From assembly GCF_011398155.1 (NCBI RefSeq), contig NZ_AP021888.1:2268001-2332000 (forward strand): DNA of 64,000 nt, written 5' to 3'. This document shows, one piece after another, positions 47,528 to 56,626 of this stretch. The notes under the pieces were generated by a model. The model had not been told where the DNA came from, made no database searches, and saw nothing but the letters and a program-made list of their open reading frames with translations. The DNA comes from Thiosulfativibrio zosterae. GTDB lineage: Bacteria > Pseudomonadota > Gammaproteobacteria > Thiomicrospirales > Thiomicrospiraceae. Within the stretch, counting starts at the first letter, position 1. Each line of letters begins with the position of its first letter. The position numbers and the translations under genes are program-made.

Positions 47528-49519
47528 ATGTTAAAAAACTTGTTCAACCGCCTCAACCAACAATGGATCGCCATTTTAAGTCTCAGTTTGATACTCGGAC
47601 TCACTTGGGTGTTTTGGCACAATTTTCATCAAAACAAAGAAATCTCTAATCAAATTGCTTTAGACGATGCTAAAAACTTTACCTATTCTGTTAGCCAGTT
47701 TAGAAATTTTTACGCCCAAAAAATACTTCCGCCTTTGCGTCAAAAAGGCATAGTCATCACGCACGATTATCACAACATCGCCGGTTCAGTGCCCTTGCCT
47801 GCGACCTTTGCCACTGACTTTGGCGAATATTTGTCCTCAGACAGCCAATCTTACAAAGTGCGTCTTTTCAGTGACCAACCTTTTTCTTGGCGCAAAAATG
47901 GCGGTATCCGCGACCAGTTTGAAGCCGATGCCATGAATGTTTTGCGAGTCCATCCAGAGCAACCCTTTTGGCGCTTTGAAGAATCAAATGGTCAAACGGT
48001 TTTAAGATATGCCATTGCTGATCGTCTGGGTGAAAGTTGTGTGGCTTGCCATAATAGCTATCCAGGCACCCCAAAAACAGATTGGAAAGTGGGCGATGTT
48101 CGGGGGGTTTTAGAAGTGACTCGCCCTATTTCTGGCTTAAATAAAACGCTAGAACAAAGTGCCCAAAAAACATTTGCCATTATGATGTTGATGGCTTTTA
48201 TTGGGTTCTTGCTAATCAGCTTGATTTTAAAGCGTCTCAAAAACACGCTTAAGGCATCACAACAACTTTTGTCAGAAAAAACGGAAATGAATGAAAAACT
48301 CAATAACGAGATTTTCTTACGCGATCAACTCACCGCTGAACTGCAAGAAGCCAAAAACCGAGCTTTAGAATCCTCCAAACTCAAATCTGAGTTTTTGGCC
48401 AATATGAGCCATGAAGTGCGCACCCCTATGAACGGGATTATTGGTATGTCTGAGCTTCTAAAAGACGCCAAACTTACCGAACAACAAGCCGATTGGTTAC
48501 ACACCATTTCTGATTCTGCCAATGCATTATTGGCAGTACTCAATGATATCCTCGACTTCTCCAAGATTGAAGCGGGCAAACTCCATCTAGACCCCAAACC
48601 TTTCGAACTTAAACCGCTCATTCATTCAATCGTAAAAAGCATTGAGCCACGTGCATCCGAAAGAAACCTTAGCCTTGCCGCTCATTTAGATGATCGTTTA
48701 CCGGAATGGATTTTGAGTGACGACATGCGTATTCGCCAAATTTTGTTAAATTTGTTGGGCAATGCCCTTAAATTTACGCCTCATGGTGCCATTCAATTAT
48801 TTGTCACCGCTGCCGGCGAACACAATGAATACTTAAAATTCTCGGTGCAAGATACTGGCATAGGCATCCCAGAATCCGCCAAACAAAAATTATTCCAAGC
48901 CTTCTCACAAGTCGATGGTTCCACCACTCGACTCTATGGCGGCACAGGATTAGGGCTCACCATTTCTCAACAGCTTGCATTGATGCTCGGTGGTGAAATT
49001 GGCTTTGAAAGCCAAGAAGGCACAGGCTCTACTTTTTGGTTTACCATCGCGCTGACCCTGGCTGAAGCCCCTCAAGCCGTTGATGAAAATGCGCAAGCCA
49101 AGGCCTCGGATGATGAATCCATCGTGAATGAAGACTTACGAATTTTACTGGTTGAAGACAACCTAGTGAACCAAAAACTTGCGTTAGCGCTGCTGCGCAA
49201 ATTAGGATACGACGCCGACATTGCTGAAAATGGCGCCGTTGCCCTAGAGAAGATTGCCAACTCACATTACGATTTAATCTTAATGGACTGCCAAATGCCG
49301 GTAAAGGATGGTTATCAAACCACTCAAGAATTGCGCCAATGGGATTCCGCACTCAGCAAAACACCCGTGGTTGCGATGACCGCCAATGCCATGCAAGGCG
49401 ATGAAGAAAAATGTTATGCCGCAGGCATGGACGACTACATTTCAAAACCCATTAACCCCAAAATACTGGCCGAAAAAATGGCCTTTTGGCACGCCCAAAT
49501 CCACAGTCAGAAATCTTAA
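47528..49519 (+). CDS. haem-binding (DUF3365/Tll0287-like) hybrid sensor histidine kinase
   Basis: 663 residues: N-terminal helix (~13-31), a periplasmic Tll0287/DUF3365-like domain with a c-type haem motif CVACH at 171-175, a second helix (~214-233), coiled coil, HisKA with H294 (MSHEVRTPMNGIIG), HATPase with DTGIGIPESAKQKLF and GGTGLGLTISQQL, and a C-terminal REC (LLVEDNLVNQKLALALL, DLILMDCQMPVKDG). Likely senses redox state, NO or another haem ligand and passes phosphate through an Hpt protein. No adjacent response regulator. Confidence 0.92.
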   Translation: MLKNLFNRLNQQWIAILSLSLILGLTWVFWHNFHQNKEISNQIALDDAKNFTYSVSQFRNFYAQKILPPLRQKGIVITHDYHNIAGSVPLPATFATDFGEYLSSDSQSYKVRLFSDQPFSWRKNGGIRDQFEADAMNVLRVHPEQPFWRFEESNGQTVLRYAIADRLGESCVACHNSYPGTPKTDWKVGDVRGVLEVTRPISGLNKTLEQSAQKTFAIMMLMAFIGFLLISLILKRLKNTLKASQQLLSEKTEMNEKLNNEIFLRDQLTAELQEAKNRALESSKLKSEFLANMSHEVRTPMNGIIGMSELLKDAKLTEQQADWLHTISDSANALLAVLNDILDFSKIEAGKLHLDPKPFELKPLIHSIVKSIEPRASERNLSLAAHLDDRLPEWILSDDMRIRQILLNLLGNALKFTPHGAIQLFVTAAGEHNEYLKFSVQDTGIGIPESAKQKLFQAFSQVDGSTTRLYGGTGLGLTISQQLALMLGGEIGFESQEGTGSTFWFTIALTLAEAPQAVDENAQAKASDDESIVNEDLRILLVEDNLVNQKLALALLRKLGYDADIAENGAVALEKIANSHYDLILMDCQMPVKDGYQTTQELRQWDSALSKTPVVAMTANAMQGDEEKCYAAGMDDYISKPINPKILAEKMAFWHAQIHSQKS

Positions 49520-49522
49520 ATC

Positions 49523-50278
49523 ATGTTCAACCCCAAACGAATTGGCCTCATTATCATTGGTGATGAGGTGCTTTCCAGTAAACGCCAAGATAAACACCTT
49601 GCCAATGCCAACAGCCTGCTGAAACCTCGCGGCATGGCTTTGAGCTGGGTGCAAATTTTAGGTGACGAACCTACCTTGCTCACCCAAACTTTGCAACGCT
49701 CTTTTGACTCGGGCGATTTAGTGTTTTGTTTTGGTGGCATAGGTTCCACACCCGACGACCGCACCCGTCAAAGTGCGGCAGCGGCTTTAAACTTGCCTAT
49801 CAAACGCCACCCAGAAGCGGTTGCCGAAATCGAAGCGCAATTTGGCGAAGGCGCTTATCCGCAACGCATTCATATGGCCGAGTATCCACAAGGCGCGAGT
49901 ATCATCCCCAACTTTTACAATCGTGTACCCGGCTTTTCAATTCGTCACCACCACTTTATGCCAGGCTTTCCGATGATGTCTAAACCCATGATGGAATGGG
50001 TGCTTGACACTCATTATGCGCATTTATTTGGCGAACCCACCGTTGAAAAAGCCATACGCTTGATTGGCGGCTCGGAGTCTGAATGGGTTGAGTTTATGGA
50101 AAGTTTTGAAGCACACAACCCAAACTTAAGACTGTTTAGCCTACCCACCATCAATGCCCACAATGAGCGTGCTATTGAGCTAGGCGTTGAAGGCTTGGCT
50201 AGCCGAGCAGAGGCCGGACTTCAACTGCTGATTGCCGAAGCGCAACGCCGCCAACATCCGTGGGAGCCGGTCAAATGA
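49523..50278 (+). CDS. molybdopterin-binding / CinA-like (MoCF) domain protein
   Basis: 251 residues with the MoaB/MogA-CinA fold at ~5-170: GLIIIGDEVLSSKRQDKHL, LVFCFGGIGSTPDDRTRQSA (GGxGxTxDD substrate loop) and HHFMPGFPMMSKPMMEWVL. The C-terminal ~80 residues (SESEWVEFMESFEAHNP) are conserved in short CinA-like proteins lacking the deamidase domain. Exact role unknown; nucleotide or pterin binding is likely. Overlaps the next gene by four bases. Confidence 0.82.
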   Translation: MFNPKRIGLIIIGDEVLSSKRQDKHLANANSLLKPRGMALSWVQILGDEPTLLTQTLQRSFDSGDLVFCFGGIGSTPDDRTRQSAAAALNLPIKRHPEAVAEIEAQFGEGAYPQRIHMAEYPQGASIIPNFYNRVPGFSIRHHHFMPGFPMMSKPMMEWVLDTHYAHLFGEPTVEKAIRLIGGSESEWVEFMESFEAHNPNLRLFSLPTINAHNERAIELGVEGLASRAEAGLQLLIAEAQRRQHPWEPVK

Positions 50279-51456
50279 CCTTAAACTCAGATTGGGATGT
50301 GATTATTATCGGCGCTGGCGCATCAGGCATTATGTGCGCCACCACCGCAGGCTATCGAGGCAAATCGGTTTTAGTGCTGGACCACGCCCCCAAAGCGGCT
50401 GCTAAAATTCGTATTTCTGGCGGTGGCAAATGCAATTTCACCAACCTTACGGTCACGCCCAATCACTACCTCTGCCAAAACCCCCACTTTGTCAAAAGCG
50501 CACTGGCTCGCTACCAACCGCAAGATTTTATTGATTTAGTAGATCGTCATGGACTGGCTTACGAGGAACGCGACTTAGGCAAATTGTTTTGTGCGGAACG
50601 CGCCAGTGATTTAATTCAAATACTGCGCACCGAAGCGGACTGGGCTGGTGTGGAGTTTTTAATTAACACCCCAATTGAAAGCGTGTCTTACACCCACACC
50701 ACCTACCAAATCAAAACGCCTCAGCAAACTTTTAACGGCAAAAGTTTGGTGATAGCAACAGGCGCCCTATCCTTTCCCAAACTCAAAGCCACAGGATTGG
50801 GGTATGACATTGCCGAACAATTTGGGCTAAAAATCATCCAAAAATCACCAGGCCTGGTGCCTTTAATCTTTGAAGGACGCTGGGCAGATTTCTGCCAAAA
50901 CCTGACGGGCATTGCTTTAGAAGTGGCGATTAGCATTCAAAATCAGCGTTTTCAAGAAGCCTTGTTATTTACCCACCAAGGCATGAGTGGCCCAGCCATT
51001 TTACAAACCTCCAATTATTGGCAAAAAGGTATGCCGCTGAGCATTAATTTGCTACCGCGTTTAGACTTACCCGATGAATTCAAAATGCTTAAGAAAACCA
51101 ATGGCAGCTTAACTAAGTTTTTGAATCAATACTGGCCCAAAAAACTCACCCAGGCCTGGTTAAATTTACACCCCTTTGACAATCTTGCCAACCAATCCGA
51201 TGAAGCCATTGAGGCTTATGCGCAACTAATTGCCAACTGGCAAGTGTATCCCAGTGATAAAGCGGGCTATGACAAGGCAGAAGTCACTTTAGGAGGCGTG
51301 AATACCGATGAAGTTTCATCCAAAACCTTTGAAGCGTTTAAGCAACCAGGGCTTTATTTTATTGGTGAAGTCTTAGATGTTACCGGACATTTAGGTGGCT
51401 ACAACTTTCAATGGGCATGGGCATCAGGGTTTGCTTGTGGACAAAGCTTGCCTTAA
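50275..51456 (+). CDS. HI0933/YhiN-family flavoprotein
   Basis: FAD-binding protein of 393 residues with the dinucleotide fold VIIIGAGASGIMCATTAG, KIRISGGGKCNFTN, IATGALSFPKLKATGLGYDI and the C-terminal DVTGHLGGYNFQWAWASG. Family members are annotated as NAD(P)/FAD-dependent oxidoreductases of unclear substrate. Start at ATG 50275 inside the end of the MoCF gene; the frame start at 50260 is rejected. Two palindromes lie in it (50848 and 51150), 302 bp apart, the closest pair in the window. Confidence 0.88.
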   Translation: MTLNSDWDVIIIGAGASGIMCATTAGYRGKSVLVLDHAPKAAAKIRISGGGKCNFTNLTVTPNHYLCQNPHFVKSALARYQPQDFIDLVDRHGLAYEERDLGKLFCAERASDLIQILRTEADWAGVEFLINTPIESVSYTHTTYQIKTPQQTFNGKSLVIATGALSFPKLKATGLGYDIAEQFGLKIIQKSPGLVPLIFEGRWADFCQNLTGIALEVAISIQNQRFQEALLFTHQGMSGPAILQTSNYWQKGMPLSINLLPRLDLPDEFKMLKKTNGSLTKFLNQYWPKKLTQAWLNLHPFDNLANQSDEAIEAYAQLIANWQVYPSDKAGYDKAEVTLGGVNTDEVSSKTFEAFKQPGLYFIGEVLDVTGHLGGYNFQWAWASGFACGQSLP

Positions 51457-52130
51457 TTTACTCTTGAATTTGGAAATTAAGGTCGCTTTTGGGTTTGTAT
51501 TTCTTAATAAGATTTTTGTAAAGCACCCTTAAATAAAAAATTGCAAACGTTTTTTTAGTTTGAGTTGAAAGCAGGCTAAAGCCTGCGCCCCAAATGAGAC
51601 GATTATCAAAGGGGCGAAGGCTTTAGCCTTCATGGATTTTTGCCCTGTGTTCTGATCACTTTCTTCTGAAAGGACAAACTGCTCTGTCAGAATACCTAAA
51701 ACTCCCTTTGAATCATTTCGTGATGCCTCTTAACGAAAGGACTGGAGAAAAAGTGGCGCTGTTTGAGCGCAGCGAGTTCGCCACTTTCCAGTCCTGAGTT
51801 TTAGGGGCATAGAAATGATGAGAGGGTCGACTTTTTGGTTACTTTTTGGGCGAGCCAAAAAGTAACAAGGGCGCTAGGCACAAAACATAATTCAGAAATA
51901 CAAATTAAAAAATCGGCCTTAAAATCACAAACTTTGGGGCGCAGGCTTTAGCCTGCTGATAAGCGCGCAACTTTTAAAGAAGAAGGCTAAAGCCTTCGCC
52001 CCTTTAGGCCATCCTAGCAGCTCCAATATAATCAAAAAAATACCCCACAAAAAGCAACCGCAACACTTTTAAAGTTTTCTAATCCCACCAATTCGGTTAT
52101 GATTTTCAAACTTATTAAAGCGAATCTACT
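51457..52130. repeat. 674-bp gene-free stretch of stacked hairpin repeats
   Basis: Holds no supported gene. From left to right: a plus-oriented bipartite element (GCAGGC arm 51571-51591, GAAGGC arm 51611-51631); a stem of GGACTGG...AAAGTGGCG at 51739 pairing with CGCCACTTT-CCAGTCC ending 51794; a hairpin of GTTACTTTTTGG and CCAAAAAGTAAC (51838-51866, loop GCGAG); and a divergent pair of arms (GGGGCGCAGG... 51936-51956, then GAAGGC... 51982-52002). Words such as CTAAAACTC and ATCATTTC occur again inverted on the two sides of the central stem. Confidence 0.85.
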
Positions 52131-52580
52131 ATGAACCTACTCAATCTAAAACCCGAAACCCGCGCCCCCTTTTCTGCCACCGTCAAAACCCTCATTCAAA
52201 AACACAAAATTGATCCCAATGAAATTTTCATGAATGTACTTGAAAGCCAAGAAGCACCTGACATGAACTACTGGATGACCCTGGTATTGGTGCAAGAACA
52301 TTTTGTGTCGCCACAACAAGAAGTGGCCAAAGATGCCGCGGGTGAAAGTGTTAAGCCCTTGCAGGCGGCTTGTTTATTACAAAATGCCGGTATGGTCGCC
52401 GCTTTACTGGAACTCAATGCCTTTAGTGGCAGCTTAACCGACCGTGAATTTCAACTCGCCGCTCGTATTGCTTCACAACAAGAAAACGAAGCCATTATGG
52501 GATTACTCATGGCTTATGCGCAAGAAATGGGCAACCTAGAACCTTTTATGCGCACACTTCAAGGCGCACCATTACAATAA
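52131..52580 (+). CDS. protein of unknown function
   Basis: 149 residues, soluble, probably helical (DREFQLAARIASQQENEAIM; MGLLMAYAQEMGNLEPFM), no signal peptide or membrane segment. I recognise no domain. It stands alone between the hairpin-rich region and the peroxiredoxin gene, with an AAGCGAA weak ribosome site. GC content and codon use look like the neighbours, so it is not obviously foreign. Confidence 0.65.
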   Translation: MNLLNLKPETRAPFSATVKTLIQKHKIDPNEIFMNVLESQEAPDMNYWMTLVLVQEHFVSPQQEVAKDAAGESVKPLQAACLLQNAGMVAALLELNAFSGSLTDREFQLAARIASQQENEAIMGLLMAYAQEMGNLEPFMRTLQGAPLQ

Positions 52581-52716
52581 GCTATTGCTGATTAGTTAAA
52601 AACTATCATTAACTTTAAAACAATTGATTTTACTAATTGATAAATTTACTGAATAATAGGCTCCAACAACGAAACATTCGTTAAACACTTTTACTTAAAA
52701 CCAAAGGAAGTACAAC

Positions 52717-53457
52717 ATGTCTAGATTTATCAGCAAAGAAGGCCAAAAAGTCCCTAACGTTATTTTCCGTACGCGTCAAAACAATGAATGGGTAAATGTT
52801 TCAACAGACGACCTTTTCAAAGGCAAAACGGTCATCGTTTTCTCTTTACCTGGTGCTTTCACGCCAACTTGTTCTTCTGCTCACCTACCACGTTACAATG
52901 AATTAGCTGGAACTTTTGCCGCCAATGGCGTTGACAGCATTGTGTGTATGTCAGTTAACGATACCTTTGTCATGAACGCTTGGGGCGAAGACCAAGAAGC
53001 CAACAATGTCACTTTAATTCCTGACGGCAATGGTGAATTTTCGGAAGGCATGGGCATGTTGGTTGATAAGTCTGACCTAGGGTTTGGTATGCGTTCATGG
53101 CGTTATTCTATGTTGGTGAAAGATGGTACGATTGAAAAAATGTTCATCGAACCTGATGTTGCGGGCGACCCATTTGAAGTGTCTGATGCCGACACCATGT
53201 TGAAATACATCAACTCTGAAGCACAAGCGCCAAAAGCGGCCACCATTTTCACGAAACCTGGTTGCCCATTCTGCGCGAAAGCCAAAGAAAACCTAACCAA
53301 AGCAGGTATTCATTATGAAGAAATCACCATCTCTAACGCAGATGTGACTTCTCGTACTTTGCGTGCGATTGCCAATGCCAATACCGTGCCACAAATCTTT
53401 ATCGAAGGCCAATACATTGGCGGTTCGGATGACTTAGAGAAATTCTTAGCTAAATAA
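52717..53457 (+). CDS. peroxiredoxin-glutaredoxin fusion (hybrid Prx5)
   Basis: Glutathione-dependent peroxidase of 246 residues. N-terminal Prx5-type peroxiredoxin (~1-160) with [18 protein letters not shown], where the Cys is the peroxidatic residue, and C-terminal glutaredoxin (~172-246) with [16 protein letters not shown] (CxxC), the TVPQIFI cis-Pro loop and GGSDDLEKF. The fused glutaredoxin reduces the peroxiredoxin with glutathione; the next gene is glutathione reductase. Strong AAAGGAAG ribosome site. Confidence 0.95.
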   Translation: MSRFISKEGQKVPNVIFRTRQNNEWVNVSTDDLFKGKTVIVFSLPGAFTPTCSSAHLPRYNELAGTFAANGVDSIVCMSVNDTFVMNAWGEDQEANNVTLIPDGNGEFSEGMGMLVDKSDLGFGMRSWRYSMLVKDGTIEKMFIEPDVAGDPFEVSDADTMLKYINSEAQAPKAATIFTKPGCPFCAKAKENLTKAGIHYEEITISNADVTSRTLRAIANANTVPQIFIEGQYIGGSDDLEKFLAK

Positions 53458-53474
53458 TCCAACCCCAGCTTAAC

Positions 53475-53498
53475 AAGGCCTCTTCGGAGGCCTTTTTG
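53475..53498 (+). terminator. intrinsic terminator of the peroxiredoxin gene
   Basis: AAGGCCTC and GAGGCCTT pair around a TTCG tetraloop, followed by TTT. Lies 18 bp after the stop. Confidence 0.88.
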
Positions 53499-53531
53499 GT
53501 ATCTAAAACCCGAGTTTCACAGGAGTGATGA

Positions 53532-54902
53532 ATGACATACGATTATGATGTAATTGCAATAGGCGCTGGTAGCGGTGGATTGTCCGTGGTTGAACGCGCG
53601 GCAGAATATGGCAAAAAATGTGCCGTGGTAGAAGCCAAAAAACTCGGCGGCACCTGTGTGAATATTGGCTGTGTTCCCAAAAAAGTTATGTGGTTTGGTG
53701 CGCACATTGCCGAAGCCTTGCGCGATGCCAAAGATTTTGGTTTTGAGCATGAGGTTAAAGGCTTTGACTGGGCAAAACTGGTTAAAAACCGTGAGCAATA
53801 CATCAGCAACATCACCACTTGGTACGATGGCTATATGAAAGACAAAAATGTCGATGTGTTAAACGGCTGGGGCAGTTTGATAGATGCGCATACGGTATCG
53901 GTCGATGGCAAACACTACACCGCCGAAACGATTGTGATTGCGCCCGGCGGTAAACCCTTAATTCCAAATGAAGTAGACGGTGGCGAACTCGGCATTACCT
54001 CTGATGGCTTTTTTGCGCTGACCGAACAACCCAAAAAAGTGGCGGTGATTGGCTCTGGTTACATTGCGGTTGAACTGGCGGGCGTTTTACAAGCCTTGGG
54101 CACCGACACCTCTTTGCTCAGCCGTAAAGATTTGGTATTGCGCGGCTTTGATGACATGATTCGTGAAACCCTCACCGATGCTATGATTGAAAGCGGCATT
54201 CACAAAGAATACCACTTTAAAGTCAAACGCTTATATCGTGCGGCTGATGGCACGCTCACCGTTGAAAGTGAAGATGGTCAACATTTAGAAGGTTACGACC
54301 AAGTGATTTGGGCGGTCGGTCGCGAAACCCTCACCGAACCTTTAGCACTTGAAAAGGTCGGTCTCAGTGTCAATGGCAAAGGGTTTATTGAAGTTGACGA
54401 GTTTCACAAAACGGCGGTGGATAACATTTATGCCATCGGCGATGTCACCGGCCAGCCTCAACTCACCCCCGTGGCGATTCGTGCTGGGCGCTTTTTGGCA
54501 GAACGCCTCTACAACAATCGCCCTGACTTAAAACTCGATTTACACGCCGTGCCCACGGTCATTTTCTCGCACCCACCGGTCGGCACGATTGGTTTGGCAG
54601 AACATGATGCGCGCCGCCAATTTGGACATGACAATGTGCAGGTTTATACCTCGGTGTTTACGCCCATGCGCTATGCCTTTACCGAACACCAAATCAAAAC
54701 CGCTTTGAAATTGGTCACGGTCGGTGAAGATGAAAAGGTGGTCGGTGTGCATATCGTCGGTGATGGTGCCGATGAAATGTTACAAGGCTTTGCCGTAGCG
54801 GTACAAATGGGTGCGACCAAAGCCGACTTTGACGCCACCATCGCCATTCACCCATCGGCCGCAGAAGAGTTGGTAACCATGCGCCCAATGAAATACAAAT
54901 AA
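53532..54902 (+). CDS. gorA: glutathione-disulfide reductase
   Basis: NADPH-dependent reduction of GSSG, cytoplasmic. 456 residues: FAD loop AIGAGSGGLSVVERAA, redox-active disulfide GGTCVNIGCVPKKVMW, NADPH loop VIGSGYIAVELAGVL followed by LLSRKDLVLRGFD, NIYAIGDVTG, and the C-terminal catalytic HPSAAEELVTMRP. Supplies reduced glutathione to the peroxiredoxin-glutaredoxin fusion upstream. Good AGGAG ribosome site. Confidence 0.96.
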   Translation: MTYDYDVIAIGAGSGGLSVVERAAEYGKKCAVVEAKKLGGTCVNIGCVPKKVMWFGAHIAEALRDAKDFGFEHEVKGFDWAKLVKNREQYISNITTWYDGYMKDKNVDVLNGWGSLIDAHTVSVDGKHYTAETIVIAPGGKPLIPNEVDGGELGITSDGFFALTEQPKKVAVIGSGYIAVELAGVLQALGTDTSLLSRKDLVLRGFDDMIRETLTDAMIESGIHKEYHFKVKRLYRAADGTLTVESEDGQHLEGYDQVIWAVGRETLTEPLALEKVGLSVNGKGFIEVDEFHKTAVDNIYAIGDVTGQPQLTPVAIRAGRFLAERLYNNRPDLKLDLHAVPTVIFSHPPVGTIGLAEHDARRQFGHDNVQVYTSVFTPMRYAFTEHQIKTALKLVTVGEDEKVVGVHIVGDGADEMLQGFAVAVQMGATKADFDATIAIHPSAAEELVTMRPMKYK

Positions 54903-54936
54903 CCCGCCATACAATCAAAACATCCCAGTGAGTTTG

Positions 54937-54966
54937 CCACGCTTGTGACCAAGCGTGGTTTTTTTG
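54937..54966 (+). terminator. intrinsic terminator of gorA
   Basis: CCACGCTTG and CAAGCGTGG pair around TGAC, followed by a T-run (TTTTTTTT, one G after). Confidence 0.9.
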
Positions 54967-55051
54967 TTTAAAAACCACACAGGCGAAGTGCAGGTTTATT
55001 TTTTAACTCAGTTTGCTAAACTGTTGCGCAATGACATGCAAAAAAGGACAA

Positions 55052-55597
55052 ATGATGAGCATACGAAAATACTTAGGCATAGTGCCACAAATCGCCGAAT
55101 CGGCTTGGGTGGATGACTCTGCCGTGGTGATTGGCAAATGCCAATTGGCGGAAGATGTTGGTATCTGGCCAAACGCCACTTTGCGCGGCGATGTGAACGA
55201 CATCATCATTGGTGCACGCTCAAATATTCAAGATGGCGCAGTGGTACATACAACTCATGAATCTGAGCGCTCCAAAGGCTCTAAATGTATTGTGGGGCAA
55301 GATGTGACGGTTGGTCACAATGTCGTGCTGCATGGCTGTGTGATTGAAGATGAATGTTTGATTGGCATGGGTGCCGTGGTGTTAGACAATGCCGTGGTGC
55401 AAAAACATGTTTTGGTGGGAGCAAACAGCTTAGTGCCACCCGGCAAAGTGTTGGAAAGTGGCTATTTATATGTCGGTTCACCTGTAAAACAAGCGCGCCC
55501 TTTAACCGATGCTGAGAAAGCATTTTTTAGATATTCTGCCGCGCATTATGTAAAATTGAAAAACGATTTTAAAAACGGTGATTGTGGCGAGGTTTAA
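55052..55597 (+). CDS. gamma carbonic anhydrase family protein
   Basis: Left-handed beta-helix protein of 181 residues with hexapeptide repeats (AWVDDSAVVIGKCQLAEDVG, WPNATLRGDVNDI, NIQDGAVVHTTHE, VGHNVVLHGC). The metal-binding histidines His-x-x-x (VHTTH) and VTVGHNVVLHG are present. Resembles YrdA/PaaY-type proteins; carbonic anhydrase activity is known for some. I start at ATG 55052 behind AAAGGAC; the frame from 55013 adds an unlikely Cys-rich leader. Confidence 0.9.
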   Translation: MMSIRKYLGIVPQIAESAWVDDSAVVIGKCQLAEDVGIWPNATLRGDVNDIIIGARSNIQDGAVVHTTHESERSKGSKCIVGQDVTVGHNVVLHGCVIEDECLIGMGAVVLDNAVVQKHVLVGANSLVPPGKVLESGYLYVGSPVKQARPLTDAEKAFFRYSAAHYVKLKNDFKNGDCGEV

Positions 55598-55845
55598 CCT
55601 AGCCAAAAAACTCAAAAAATCAAAAGGGTCAGACTCGATTGATTATAAGAAGGCTAAAGCCTTCGCCCCATTCGCTGTCAAAATAGCATCAGAGGGGCGC
55701 AGGCTTTAGCCTGCACTTTAACCAGCACCAAATCAAACTAGTCTGATGGTGTGGACACGCCCATTCATGCAAAACGGCTTTATTTTGCAAATAGAAATCA
55801 CGAATTTTGACCAGGCCTGGTCGTTTTTAGGGCTTTTTTGCTGTT
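55598..55845. repeat. minus-oriented bipartite REP-like element and palindrome
   Basis: GAAGGC arm at 55649-55669, a 24-bp spacer, and GCAGGC arm at 55694-55714: the reverse complement of the unit found after metH. It follows CAAAAGGGTCAGACTCGATT. CCAGGCCTGG lies at 55811-55820 just before the stop of the convergent P-II-like gene. No gene supported. Confidence 0.85.
55810..55821. repeat. CCAGGCCTGG palindrome, P-II intergenic copy
   Basis: 12-bp ACCAGGCCTGGT with ATTTTG and CGTTTTTAG flanks, 25 bp after the end of the P-II-like gene on the opposite strand. Confidence 0.92.
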
Positions 55846-56229
55846 TTATTTAGGCAAATCCTTTTCTAAGCTGACTTCTTCAGCAACCATCTCCGTTAAA
55901 TCAGGCAATTCATAATTGGTTGAAAACCCTAGATCGGCTTGAAAAATGATGCCGCCTTCAAACTCGGCAATTTTCGCTAAGAAATACATTTCATAGAAGA
56001 CTTCTTCAGCATATTCAGGTGCAACGATGGCGGTAATCATATCAACCTCTTGCCAATCTCTTTGCCCCATTTGCACATGCTGATTTCTGCCAGTGGCGTA
56101 ATCAATCCCCAACACATGTTTTTGATTGTGCAAAGCCTGCACCACTGCCTCTGCATGACCACGCGCCATCACACAGCTGATCAGTTTGGCGCACTGCAAG
56201 TGTTGTTTAATCTCTGCAAAACTGAGCAT
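55846..56229 (-). CDS. P-II-like signalling protein, second copy
   Basis: 127 residues of the P-II fold: KLISCVMARGHAEAVVQAL (beta1-alpha1), EVDMITAIVAPEYAEEVFYE (beta3) and AEFEGGIIFQADLG, the position of the nucleotide-binding B-loop. The canonical T-loop tyrosine motif is absent, so it is not GlnB/GlnK. It starts one base after the previous P-II-like gene's stop and has an acidic tail (MVAEEVSLEKDLPK). Probably modulates the DUF1538 transporter-like protein encoded upstream. Confidence 0.82.
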   Translation of the reverse strand: MLSFAEIKQHLQCAKLISCVMARGHAEAVVQALHNQKHVLGIDYATGRNQHVQMGQRDWQEVDMITAIVAPEYAEEVFYEMYFLAKIAEFEGGIIFQADLGFSTNYELPDLTEMVAEEVSLEKDLPK

Positions 56230-56230
56230 G

Positions 56231-56626
56231 TTATCTATGCCCCGACAAACGATCTTTTTCGATGCGTTGCAAAACTGCCTCTGGAATATAGGTGGCGGCT
56301 TTTTCTAACGGGGTAACAAACATAATGCCCATGCCCGGGGTATCGAGCTTGCCCGCGTTAAACATGGCGGCAAACACTTCTTCTTGTTGCTGACGCGATA
56401 CCATGATTTGCACAATTTCTTTTTCGGCTTCTACCGTAATACTCAACAAGCCTAAACGCTCTCTCACGCCAGCGCCACGCCCAAATTGTACCGATGCCCC
56501 TTGGGCGCCTGCTGCTCTGGCAGCGGCCACCACGGCATCCGCCATACCTCTTTGAATCATGCAGGTAATCAATGAAACGCCGGTTAAAATCGTCATTTCT
56601 TTGGGAGAATTTTGCGGTTTAATCAT
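56231..56626 (-). CDS. P-II-like signalling protein, first copy
   Basis: 131 residues: MTILTGVSLITCMIQRGMAD, VVAAARAAGAQGASVQFGRG (short T-loop region lacking the GlnB Tyr), SITVEAEKEIVQIMVSRQQQ and DTPGMGIMFVTPLEKAATYI, equivalent to the P-II B- and C-loops. ATGA overlap with the DUF1538 gene. Two divergent P-II-like proteins in a row suggest a heteromer or two inputs to one membrane target. Confidence 0.85.
   Translation of the reverse strand: MIKPQNSPKEMTILTGVSLITCMIQRGMADAVVAAARAAGAQGASVQFGRGAGVRERLGLLSITVEAEKEIVQIMVSRQQQEEVFAAMFNAGKLDTPGMGIMFVTPLEKAATYIPEAVLQRIEKDRLSGHR

Noticed and set aside
55810-55834. CCAGGCCTGG followed by TTTTT as a terminator
   Set aside because: A palindrome without a loop cannot form a normal intrinsic terminator stem, other copies are inside genes, and the neighbouring gene runs the other way.
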